Shown: positions 26,426 to 36,846 of the stretch, in pieces | How positions within the stretch are numbered: the first letter of the stretch is position 1 | How the letters are laid out: every line of letters starts with the position of its first letter | Assembly: GCA_949130495.1 (NCBI GenBank) | Contig: OX422222.1 | Location: 272,232,109 to 272,296,108 of the forward strand | DNA length: 64,000 bases | Reading direction: 5' to 3' | From: Sambucus nigra | Lineage: Eukaryota > Streptophyta > Magnoliopsida > Dipsacales > Adoxaceae | The notes under the pieces: generated by a model | Database searches by the model: none | What the model saw: only the letters and a program-made list of their open reading frames with translations | Told to the model about the DNA's origin: nothing | Program-made: the position numbers and the translations under genes

Positions 26426-28417
26426 TGAAGCCCTTATACTTTTGACTCACTTGATTCTATATTGTATAAGTGCTCATCTAGTTTGGAAATTGTGACAAAA
26501 TTATGTCCTCCCTAGTATCCAATGAACCTCGAAAGTTGGTTTGCTACTTCATCTCTCTATCTTGTTTTGATCAAGAACAAATTGCCAACACTCACACACA
26601 GTAGAATTCATTTTTTGCATATCATACTGCATAATAATGTGTGTACATATGTTGAGTGTGTTAAAATCCCTAAATTGGAATTTTAATAATTTTTTGGGAT
26701 TTTTTAAACATTTTTTAAATAAGGTTTTCTTAATTAAAACTTGATTTAAAAGTTTTGTGGTCAATTTATAAATATCAATTGTTGGGTATTTTGGCCTAAT
26801 CTTACCTTTGGTAGAATCCGAAAGCGGAGTAAACTTTAGGGTGTGGTTTTAATTAGTTTAAGACGCGCATTTCAGATCCTGTTATTGACCAACACCTGTC
26901 TTCATCTGATTGGCTGAAATTGTGTTTCTTTACTGAGTTAAAAACGCGTATGTTTTTAGCCCTTGGATCTTTAGCTATCGACGATCTGCATGTTGCCTTG
27001 ATGAATCCCAATACAACTTTCAAAACCAATCAGGAATCGTTTAAGCACCGCATTATTAGAACCCTTCTATCTAAGTTAATTTGACTTGACTTAATCCTGG
27101 CCCTTAGTTTTGATCCAGTCTCTCAAACCTTCTCTTCACCCTATAAAAGGGACCCTATTATCAGACTTCGAAGACTTTTGCCATTTTCATTTTTCTGAGA
27201 GAGAAGAGAGATAAGAGAGAGAAAACAGAGAGAGAAGAGAGAGAGTTAGAAACCCTAACCCTGTTTGTCAAAGCCTCTTCCATCCAAACTCAAACACTTC
27301 TTCAAAACACCTTCATATCCAAAACACTACTCTGAGTGTTCTTGAGTGATTGAGAGTTTGAGTTGAGTTTGTAATTGTTGCTGTAACCTCTTGTTCGTTA
27401 GATCTTATTTTCAACTTAAACGTTTACTCAGATCTACTTTCTGATTTCATCAAAATTTCAGATCTGAGTTATTCATGTTACATTACATTTAGTTTCATTC
27501 TTTATTTCTCATCTTGAGAAATATATTGTTGATTATTTTCTATAAAACGTTTGTTTACTTTGAAATCAACAATAAATGCTTTATGTTTCTAGTTCTTGTA
27601 AAACTAAACCTTTGACCTAGTTTAGAATCTCACTTGGAGGTTTTCAATCTCGAAAAACTGTTCTAAATTCTGAGATTGATTAAGACCTTGTCTGTCTTCC
27701 TTGCAAGGTATCTGTGGATTCTGGGAATGATTTAAAGGTCAAATAAGTCTTAAAGTTTTGTAAGAAGAAAGAAAAAGGAAAGATCACAGAATATAGTGTT
27801 ACTCTAATTTGTTAGGGAAGTTTGTACTTAATAAGTGTGCGTGTGTGCATGCATGTGTTAGAGAGCACCTTCACAAACATTTTCACCCTACAACACGAAA
27901 AGTGTTGGTAATAAGATCTTGTGAACAAAGAGTTGACGTAAAGTGCTAGAACAAATCAGAAGTTAATAAACTAGGAGAACTACATCTACAATCAGAACTG
28001 CAAAGAAGTTTTAAGGACACCAGAGGGTATATTCCTAAACTTATATAGGTCTGAGTTGTTTGCATGTTAGTTGTATAGTTTGTAACTCATATATTTGTTT
28101 TAGTGGATTTTTCATTTTACTTCGTAGAGGGAGTCATGGATGTTTCCTCAATTGGTGAGGTTTTACCACGTAAAAAACATCGTGAACATAACCTTTCTAC
28201 ATATCCTCATCTCATTCTTGGTTATGCTGAGTTTAAGTTTTTTAAACTACTTTATAAACCTGTTATTAAATTCTTGAATAGATCTCGTACATACTGATTT
28301 GTTAAACACATCTTGTGTTCAAATATTTTGGTTTTTACGAAAAGAGTTTCTTAAAAAAACAGATCGGAGTTACTTAAATAGTTTATTTTTAATAAACGAC
28401 TTTAGTAACATTTTTCA
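26426..28417 (+). mobile_element. Solo LTR, 1992 bp, TSD CTTTT
   Basis: The segment starts TGAAG and ends TTTTTCA, and is flanked by CTTTT at 26421-26425 and 28418-28422. Comparison with the uninterrupted copy near 40380 shows that the flanks were once continuous. A TATA-like CTATAAAAGGG lies at about 27142, followed by a GA-rich leader (27198-27250), as in the U3-R part of plant LTRs. There is no primer site, polypurine tract or second LTR, so it is best read as a solo LTR left by LTR-LTR recombination. A 64-codon open stretch at 28103-28297 has no recognisable domain. Strand is assigned from the TATA orientation. Confidence 0.7.
27142..27152 (+). promoter_or_regulatory. TATA box of the solo LTR
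   Basis: CTATAAAAGGG, about 50-110 bp before a GAGAGAGAAGAGAG-rich leader, in a 2-kb LTR. A good match to the plant TATA consensus; no transcript evidence is available. Confidence 0.5.
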
Positions 28418-29408
28418 CTTTTAGGTTTAAGGCTGGAAATAATGATAAACAAACCCTAAGATGATTTTACATTGAGTTTAGTTAAAACTTTGAATATTTA
28501 ATTTTTAGTCTTAGATTTGATGCTCTTTAACCCACAGGATTATGCTAAAAGGGTTAAAAACATGTTCTCGTATTGATTGGGTATTGTTTTAGACATTTGT
28601 TTGGGCATTAATGGAGGTTTTGATACTTCGTCTTGGTTCTTAGGACGTTTGCGATTCTGCCTAAAACCAAATTGATTCATCTGAGGGAGAATCGATTCGG
28701 ATCATAAAATTGTAAATTTTTTTATTACGAACACGTGGGTGCTTGTTTCATAATTTTTTGATTTTTTTTAATTTGTTATGAATTTTCTACTAAACCGTAC
28801 GCGGGACAAAATTTTGGATTGGTGATTTTGGGTTGGACTTTATTTTAGGATTCTCTCCTAGCTTATTAAGAAATCAAACTTGGTTAATCTTGAGGATAGT
28901 TATGTATATTAGAGATATGACCATTGTACTATTGTATTTATGTTTGGTGTTAGGATTCGGTTAGAATGGGTAAACGAGCTTGTGAGCGGTATCATATGGT
29001 CATATGTATATATTGAACTTAGAGAGTAACGACTTAAAGTGTTTTGGAAATTAATTCAAGTCTTGAGAGATTATAGATCATGAAATTAATTTAATAATTA
29101 AATGAGGAATTATAGATGTATGTTACGAGATAGTATGTATATATAAATGGATATATGTACTCATAGTTTATATACATAATAAACTAGGAATTGAATTTAA
29201 TAAGGTTTAAGAGTTAATAAACCTATGAACGTAATGAATAATTCGGTATTTAGCGATTTAGCTGATTTGGGATACGCTTGAGTGTACGCGATATCCTACT
29301 TGGTTATATATATTTGACATGGTTTTGAGAGATAGTAAAGCTAATTGAAATGGCAATCCATCTGTTAGGGATTAGGATGTTTTGGGTACGCTTGAGAGAA
29401 TGAGTTAT

Positions 29409-29410
<2 letters not shown>

Positions 29411-29451
<41 letters not shown>
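29411..29451. repeat. (TA)n microsatellite
   Basis: About 20 TA units at the position in the central LTR that corresponds to the 55-unit run at 21260. Confidence 0.95.
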
Positions 29452-29454
<3 letters not shown>

Positions 29455-29945
29455 GTTGATTATATGAGAATACCTTTACTCATTGTAAATCTATTGTTTG
29501 GGGGTTGCATTCGATATCGGGACCGTGGATTGAGTTCCTGTCTAAGATGGACATGACATAATGGAGGTCATTATGTTATATTATATGCTTAGGTTGGTCA
29601 CCGCTTCATGATGAGAGAAGATGGGATAACCTAATCCATCATCTGGGTTGCATATGGGCATGTTGATGGTGTACTATGTAGTGATCTTCACATTGCTGAC
29701 TTGTTGGTATTTTGGGTAAGCTCATTTAGAGAGGGAGTTCTAAGGACTTTTCGATAGAGGCATGAGTTGGTCCCTGGAGGTAGTATCCTTCGTAAGATGT
29801 AATAAATAATCAAAAAGAATTTAATATAGTCTAGTGATAGACAACTAATAATGAACCCTATATCATGTTAAATACTTTATGTGGTTTACTCGTATTTTCC
29901 TTAGGAGTGATATTATGGGGGTTGGTACTTGGATTGTATTCTTAC

Positions 29946-31382
29946 TGATGGAGCGCGAACTGTGTGCTCGTGTAGAATCACTGTCATTGTTTTCAATTCG
30001 CCGCCTTAATACAAAACACCTAAACTATAACAACACTTGTGATACAAGTACAACGATAAGTCCGTATCATAAGAAATCCATAGGGAATGTCGTATAGATT
30101 ATAATCTATTTATCACTTCAAGAATAAAAGTGAAAAGCTGATAGGTAGGTTACGCTGAAAAAGGAAAAGAAAGAAAAGTTAAAACTAAATTATAACTAAT
30201 TAAAATGAGAGTCGGGATCGCATTCCCGCCCCTAGATAAACAACGCTTAGTTAGAATTTCAGTTCAAAAGATATTTAACCAATCATATCAATTAAGAATA
30301 AACATCTCACAATAAGGAATCCAATCCAAAGTTGTGAGATTAAACATTGAACAGAAAATGATCACACACGGATTAAATTCGGATTATCGCTATAAACACT
30401 AATGTTGCATGACAAAGAAAGTTAACTGCATAACAATCCGACTTTGATACGCGAGGTTTCAAGTAAATGCAATATTATAGAAAACCCAACTTTCGAAGCT
30501 CAATACCCATTAATAACGAAAGTGCAATCCCAAACCATTAGCTGTGGGCTAGACATGGAATTAAACTAATTTAAACAACAATTAAACTAAGGAAATCAAT
30601 AAATAAATGAAAACAACAATTATCTAGGCATGAAAATGAAATAAAAGCAAGAAATAAAGAATAAACAAAGAAATTAACAACTATATTAATGGTAGGGATA
30701 ATGAATAGTACAACTTACAAAACCCAAATGGGCATAAAGAGAAATGAAGATGAGCTCCCAAAACGCAAACCCTAAACTAATTAAAACGAAAGATATCTCT
30801 TCAAAATGAAGAGGAAATGTTTATATATTAAGACCCTAGTGGAAAACTTGTAATAAGAAGAAATAAAAATCCGCAGGACTGAATCGATTCGGTTGTGTCC
30901 GAATTGATTAGATAAGAAGGATCTTCGAAGGCTAAAAAGGAGCCGAATCGATTCCACTGGGTCCGAATCGATTCGTAGTTAAAGACCTTCTTCACTAGTG
31001 TAAATTGAATCGATTTGTAAGAGGCATAATCAGTTCAGTGCTGGAAAAATTGAGTATTGTCTTGATGTGAATCGCTTCGCCAGATGCTGAATCGATTCGC
31101 CGCTGTAGAATGCTTTCCCTTCCCTGTTTTGGTATATTGTCTTTATCTTCCGCTAAAAATCTCGCAACTTTTTTGCCCGGACTCGAATTCACGCACCGTT
31201 TGCGGCCACGTAAAGCTTTCTTAGAGGTATACAACTTTCTGAAGATGTTAGGCCAGATGCCCAAACTGTTAAATGACCGAATTTTCCTTGCGCATGCAGA
31301 TGTGTACAAAACTTCATCGGAATGTGTCCAAACTTCACACTAAGTGCCGGAATACCTACAAAAGCTCAATTAGCCCCTGCAA

Positions 31383-31430
<48 letters not shown>

Positions 31431-31534
31431 CGAGGTTGTTTGGTTAACGAGCATAAATATAGGAATTACGGTACTTGAGGAGGCTAAAATGCATAAGTTA
31501 ATGGGCGCAAATATGCAATATTCGTGCCCTATCA
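29946..31534 (-). repeat. 3' LTR of the LARD-like element
   Basis: On the minus strand starts TGATAGGGCACGAATATTGC and ends ...CTCCATCA. Contains four perfect GAATCGATTC palindromes (30881, 30945, 30965, 31089) plus variants, and a (CA)n(TA)n microsatellite at 31385-31430. Confidence 0.85.
31385..31430. repeat. (CA)n(TA)n microsatellite
   Basis: About 18 CA units followed by TA units inside the LTR; the other LTR has only a short CACACACATACACACA at the same place. Confidence 0.95.
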
Positions 31535-31551
31535 CACCCCCTAACTTACAC
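31535..31551 (-). other. Polypurine tract of the LARD-like element
   Basis: On the minus strand GTGTAAGTTAGGGGGTG runs directly into the LTR start TGATAGGG. A second copy of the same phrase (TTTAAGTTAGGGGGTG) lies inside the element near 33085-33100. Confidence 0.65.
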
Positions 31552-32454
31552 ATTGCTAGTGCCTAGCAATGAAATAAGAAACAACAAGAACTACAAGTAA
31601 ACCAAAAGATCGGAGACAAGTACAAAATGGGATAAAAGCCACTTTTACAGGCAAACGATTGCATTCAGTGTATGCAATAAGTCGTTAATCCCTAGGTTAT
31701 CCTAGTGGAAAAGTGTCGTCTCGTGAGGGTTTTCAGGATGAAACCCACAAACATCATCTAGTTTCCTCAAAATATGCTCAATCAACATGAGACAAACACA
31801 ACAATAACGAATAAGATTTCAACATGTTATTAGAAAAGTGAATGAATTCACATAAAAGTCTGTAGTTATTAACATTATAGAACGAACTTCATAGAATTGA
31901 AACCTTAAAAGTGGGAGGGAGGTGAGCACATGTATAGTATAATTTGGCAAAAACTTAAATAATCCAGATAAGCGTTATAGCATGCATACATATCAATCCT
32001 CACTGGATATTACGCTCAAAAAATGAATTCACTATGAAAATGGAGGTAATACACGGGATATGTGGGCATAAAGAGTAAATGTAAATGGAAACTAAGTCGT
32101 GCACATGTTACAAATGAAGAACGCTATATAGAAAATGAAAAAATGTTATCTCAATGAAAGATACCGCTCATTAGAGGAGGTGGAAAATATTTTCACAGAT
32201 TGTCAAAACTATTGAAACTTTTAAATTAAATTCACCCTAGGATCACATAGGACTTGTATGGGGTTGTAATATAGGTTTGGGGTTAAGGTAATAATGAAAG
32301 GTATATGTACAGATTCAAAGTGTTCGAGGATGAAAACTAGGGATAATGGGAGATTGCGAACAATTCCAAAATTCAAAAACAAGTTCCCTAACAAGTGGTA
32401 AATATGACAATATGAGTGTAATCAAATCTTATTAAACGCTATATACATCAACTT

Positions 32455-32563
32455 TATCTTTTCTTTTCTTCTTTTTCTCATGTTTCTCTTTTGTTTTTCT
32501 TTTGTTTTTCACTTCTTTTTTTCTCTTTTTCACTTCTTTATTTTCTTCACTTCTCTCACTCTT
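32455..32563. repeat. Pyrimidine-rich tract
   Basis: About 110 bases of almost pure T/C (CTTTTCTTTTCTTC-like) inside the LARD-like element, purine-rich on its coding strand. No further meaning is evident. Confidence 0.85.
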
Positions 32564-33378
32564 TTGATGCTTAATTGCAACCGCAAGACAATAACATCAT
32601 TCAATCCTAAGTAACAATGAAAATAAAGGAATGGAAGGTCATATGTATGGTTTATAAATCCAATGTGGAGTTGGTTTTGGGATTTTGGGTTCATGAAATG
32701 AAAGGCTAATGTTAAGGCTCAAAGGGATTGATTAGGGAAATATATAAGGTGAGGTTAAGGCTAATATGGGTGATATTACAAATATGGACTATGATCATTT
32801 ATTAAAGTTTACACAATTCTCGAGTCAAAGCAATTTTGAAAATCATGATCAAGTAACACATTTCAAAAATGAACTCAATTAATGAACGATCAAACGAAAG
32901 AATAGTGAGATTACCGATGAATTCAACGTTTTCAAGGAGGAAAGAGAAGTGTATAAAACTCACAAATGAAGAAGAGCCCAAAGCTCATTCGGTGTAAGTA
33001 TATACAATGCAACAAAAAGTATGCTTTGTAACTAATATGTGAACAAATTCGTGGACTAAACATGAAATGGATAGAATATCCAACACCCCCTAACTTAAAT
33101 GTTGCATTGTCCTCAATGCGCATTAAGAACACGACACAAAGATAGGAAAATAATGATATTACCCAAAATTGGAGCGATCCCTATATAAGTACGAGTCCAT
33201 TGAAACTGTAAAAACAGGTTAGTAACAAGCATAGCAAAAACAATAACAAAAAGTTTAACTAATTACACTGGACTAAACTAAAAGGAAACAAAAACTAAAG
33301 AAAGAAAGAATAAAAAGCTAACTATTTACAACCTACTATTTGGACTTCACACTAACTATATACTAAACGTATAAATAA

Positions 33379-34245
33379 TTAAGGATCCATGAAAAATGGG
33401 ACGTGGCTTTGAAAGATCAACGGTGGACCCTCCAAAGAAAAAACGACTCTTGGAAGATATGAATTCCATTTGAAAAACGGATGGCGTGTGTAAAGCGTAA
33501 GAAATGAACCATCACCGATTAAAAATTTGAGAGGGAAGATGGGGGATTTGGATGCTAAGGGGGACAAGACCACATTGATCTTGGGAAATTTAAAATCACA
33601 TCCCCAAGGTTTCTCAATTGGAAGGGGAGGTGGGGATAGTGCAAGTGAATAGCCCATGAGATGAAGCATCTCAAAATAACATTCCCGTTCAATAATCGGT
33701 TCAAAGTCCTCAAGACTTTCAACCTATTCTTGTGATAAATTTAATTGTTCGAGAATAGTAGGGAATAAAGGAAAGGAAGGACCATCAACCTCAATACAAC
33801 TGGAATAATTAATGAGAGGTTGAAATTTTAAAGCGCTTGGATCACTCTCAATCATTTCTTCCTCAAAAAGGGGTGGAGGTGAAATGTAAGTTTCAACGTC
33901 AACCCGACTTTGTAAAGAAATGATTTCATTGAGTTTGACATTATTTTCTAAAAACCAAGCCTGAAAACTCTCAGATCGTCAATTCAATTCCATAATTATT
34001 AACTCATGGTCAAACCAATAAGAAGACATATCATCTTCTTGTGCGTTTTGCTCATAGCTAATGGATTCCCCGCTTTCCAAATTATCCTCACAAGGCGATG
34101 AAGGATTACTTACATATTCTTGAATTTAATGCTTAATGCACTCATCTTCAAGAATTTGTAGTCATTCTCTCATTATCTTGGGAGTATAACTTGGAAAACT
34201 ATTCACATAACAATTAAAGTCGTGTAAAGAGTTATAGCGAGACAT
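33379..34245 (-). pseudogene. Decayed 289-codon reading frame of the LARD-like element, unknown family
   Basis: From ATG at 34245 one minus-strand frame runs 289 codons to the stop at 33379, broken only by four in-frame stops; the last 97 codons are fully open. The product starts MSRYNSLHDF. It has an acidic, proline- and serine-rich middle (ISPPPLFEEEMIESDPSAL) and an aromatic C-terminal part with a YSLALSPPPLPIEKPWG stretch. I do not recognise the family, and no zinc knuckle or enzyme motif is visible. Its position shortly after the primer site is where a gag-like frame would sit. Low stop density in old repeat DNA suggests former coding function, but that is inference. Confidence 0.5.
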
Positions 34246-34391
34246 TTGAAAATAGGCAATTCAATAAAGCGACAAGAATCAAAATTTTAATTTCTTGAAA
34301 AAATTTAGCGCAAGTAAAAGGATAAAATAAAGAATACAAATATGAATAAAATAAATATTATGAAATAATAAAGAAACTAAAATCTATAACC

Positions 34392-34415
34392 AAACACTCC
34401 CTGACAATTGCTTCA
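34392..34415 (-). other. Primer-binding site of the LARD-like element (tRNA-Asp type)
   Basis: On the minus strand, TGAAGCAATTGTCAGGGAGT sits just inside the 5' LTR. It matches TGGCGCCGTTGCCGGGGA, the complement of plant tRNA-Asp 3' ends, at most positions, with decay. The position after the LTR end fixes the element orientation. Confidence 0.6.
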
Positions 34416-34418
34416 TTT

Positions 34419-35967
34419 TAATCGAGGATGAACCGTGTGCTTGTGTAGAAGCACCGTCTTTGTTTTCAGTTCGCTGCTTCAATACAAAAAACATAAACTA
34501 CAACTACACTTGAAATACAAGTATAGCGGCAAGTCGGGTATCATAAGAAATCCACGGGAATGTCATATAGATTATAATAGATTTATCACTTTAAGAATAA
34601 AAATGCAAAAGATGATAGGTAAAACTAAATTACAACTAATTAAAACGAGAGTCGGGATCGCATTCCCGCCCCAGGATAAATAATGCATAGTTAGAATTTC
34701 GGTTCAAAAGATATTTAACAGAGCATTTCAATTAAGCATCAACATCACAAAATAAGAAATCCAATCCAAAATTGCGAGAATAAAAATTTAGCAGAAAATG
34801 ATCACATGCGGATTAGATTCAAATTATTGCTATAAACACTAACGTTGCATGACAAAGAAAGTTAAATGCATAACAATCCGACTTTGATATGCGAGGTTTC
34901 AATTAAACGCAATATTACACAAAACCCGACTTTTGGAGCTCAATACCCATTAATGGAGGAAATGAAATCTCAACCCATTATCTACGAGCTAGACATGGAA
35001 ATAAACTACTTTAAACGACAATAAAACTAAGGAAAGCATTAAATAAATGAAAACAATAATTATCTAGGCATTGAAATGAAATACAAGTAAGAAATAGAGC
35101 ATAAAAAAAGGAAGTAACAACTATATTAATGGTAGGGATAATGAATAGTACAACTTATAAAACCCAAATGGGCACAACCCCAAACAGAAATGAAGACGAG
35201 CTCCCCAAACCCAAACCCAAAGCTAATGAAAATGAAACACATCTCTTCCAAATGAAGAGGAAATGTTTATATAGTAAAACTCTAGTGGAAAAATTAATAA
35301 TAAGAAGAAGTAAAAATCTGCAGGACTGAATCGATTTGTCTGTGTCCGAACTGATTTGGTAAGAAGAATCTTTAAAGGCTGCAAAGAAGAGAATCGATTC
35401 TGCTGGGTACGAATTGATTCGTAGTTAAAGACCTGCTTCATTGATATAAATCGAATTGATTTGGAAGAGAACAAATTGATTCGGTGCTAGAAAAATTGAG
35501 TACTGTCTTGATGAAAATCGATTCACCAGAGGCCGAATCGATTTGCCATTGCAGAATTATTTTTCCTCCCTTGTTTTGGTATTTTTTCTTTATCTTCTGC
35601 TAAAAATCCCATAACTTCTTCATTCAGAGTCGGATTCAAATACCGTTTACGGCCACACGAAGCTTTCTCTGAGGGATACAACTTTCGTGAAGATGTTGGG
35701 ATAGATGCCTAAAATGTTAAATGATCGGATTTCCCTTGCGCATGCAGATGTGTACGAAACTTTGCTAAAATGCATCCAAACTTCACACTAAGTGCCGAAA
35801 TACCTACAAAAGATCAATTAACCCCTGTAAAGCGCGCGCACACACATACACACAGGTAAAATCCGTGATTGTCTGGTTAACGGGCATATATATAGGACTT
35901 AAAGTACCCGAGGGGGATAAAATGCGTAAGTTAACGGGCGCAAATATGCAATATTCATTTCGTATCA
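34419..35967 (-). repeat. 5' LTR of the LARD-like element
   Basis: Aligns along its length with 29946-31534. On the minus strand it starts TGATACGAAATGAATATTGC and ends ...CTCGATTA, where the terminal CA has become TA. Its GAATCGATTC words are mostly mutated, with one perfect copy at 35391. Confidence 0.85.
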
Positions 35968-36100
35968 CTTACACGTGCAGTTAGTTACATCCCTTTTGCA
36001 AGATATCTATTATTTTTATTATATATGGTAGTTTGGATAATATCTCGTTTAATTAAAAATATATTAAAACCGAGAGAGCATTACTTTTATGAGACTACGA

Positions 36101-36103
<3 letters not shown>

Positions 36104-36131
<28 letters not shown>

Positions 36132-36143
36132 GGGGGGGGGGGG
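36104..36143. repeat. (TA)n followed by a G run
   Basis: TA repeats, TG, then about 13 G, at a place where the other LTR copy (near 22008) reads only ATATATGTGTGGGCC. Both runs grew in this copy. Confidence 0.9.
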
Positions 36144-36833
36144 CTTGGGGTGAAATCCTATTTAGGCAATTAGTAGCATTCTATGTTAGTTGTTCGTTAC
36201 GTGATAGTGCTTAATTGTCTAGAGATAGAGACTTCTAGCGTCGATTATGCCTTGAGTTTGGATATGTGTGCAGTACTTGCACTTAGATGAGAAGTAAGGT
36301 ATTCATTACATGTGAGTGTCGACGGGTTTGATGTTTATTGTAAATTAGTCGAATAATTTATATTAATGTATTTAAGATATTCTTGCAACCTTAAGGAACT
36401 GAATCAAAATTATAAATGCCCCCCCCCCACCACCCGCATTATCATTGTATATACATGTTAATAAGGCTGAGCAATCATACTTGCAATTATGGTGATCCAA
36501 CTTGGTTACTGTTGAGTTGGAGTTGTTGGTTCATTGTAGTTATTCATATGTATTCAGGAGTTGTATTCAAAGGAAGTTTTAGTTGTACTCTATTTCATTC
36601 AGTTAAACAATTGTAATAAGAGATTTGATAGCGTGTATTGATTTGTTGGAGTTAAATTATTTTTTTTAGTTATCCTTCTTGTCATTCTTTATTGAGTTTT
36701 TATTTTGGGTGGTTTTTATTTATTGTAGTTTTTGGTTTTCTTAATGCTGAGAATGAAATAAATTGTTTTAGCGCTCCCAGTATTTTGTGTTAGGCCTAAT
36801 CAACCAGACATGGAAGATCGGGGGTGTTATAGT

Positions 36834-36846
36834 TGGTATCAAAGCA
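36834..36846 (+). other. Primer-binding site of element B (tRNA-iMet type)
   Basis: TGGTATCAAAGCA, two bases after the LTR end and followed by GGTTCTAGTGTCC. One change from the TGGTATCAGAGC consensus. Confidence 0.8.

Larger units (their letters stand above)
29946..35967 (-). mobile_element. Minus-strand non-autonomous LTR element (LARD-like), TSD CTTAC
   Basis: Two direct repeats of about 1.55-1.59 kb (29946-31534 and 34419-35967) bound a 2.9-kb interior. CTTAC flanks the whole at 29941-29945 and 35968-35972, and the uninterrupted target reads on in the copy near 21860. The element runs on the minus strand: LTRs start TGATA at 35967 and 31534, a tRNA-Asp-type primer site lies at about 34392-34415, and a polypurine tract lies next to 31534. 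The interior holds one decayed reading frame and no polymerase genes, so it needs enzymes from elsewhere. LTR copies differ far more than those of the chromovirus, so it is older. Confidence 0.85.
25541..36831 (+). repeat. Central LTR shared by elements A and B, split by two later insertions
   Basis: Starts TGTAATACTCCATATTTT after a polypurine tract and ends ...GTTATA at 36831 before a primer site. It therefore acts as the 3' LTR of A and the 5' LTR of B. Removing the solo LTR (26426-28417) and the 6.0-kb element (29946-35967), each with one copy of its target duplication, leaves about 3.27 kb of LTR. Its first kilobase aligns with 39637-40645 and its last two kilobases with 20585-22695. Confidence 0.78.
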
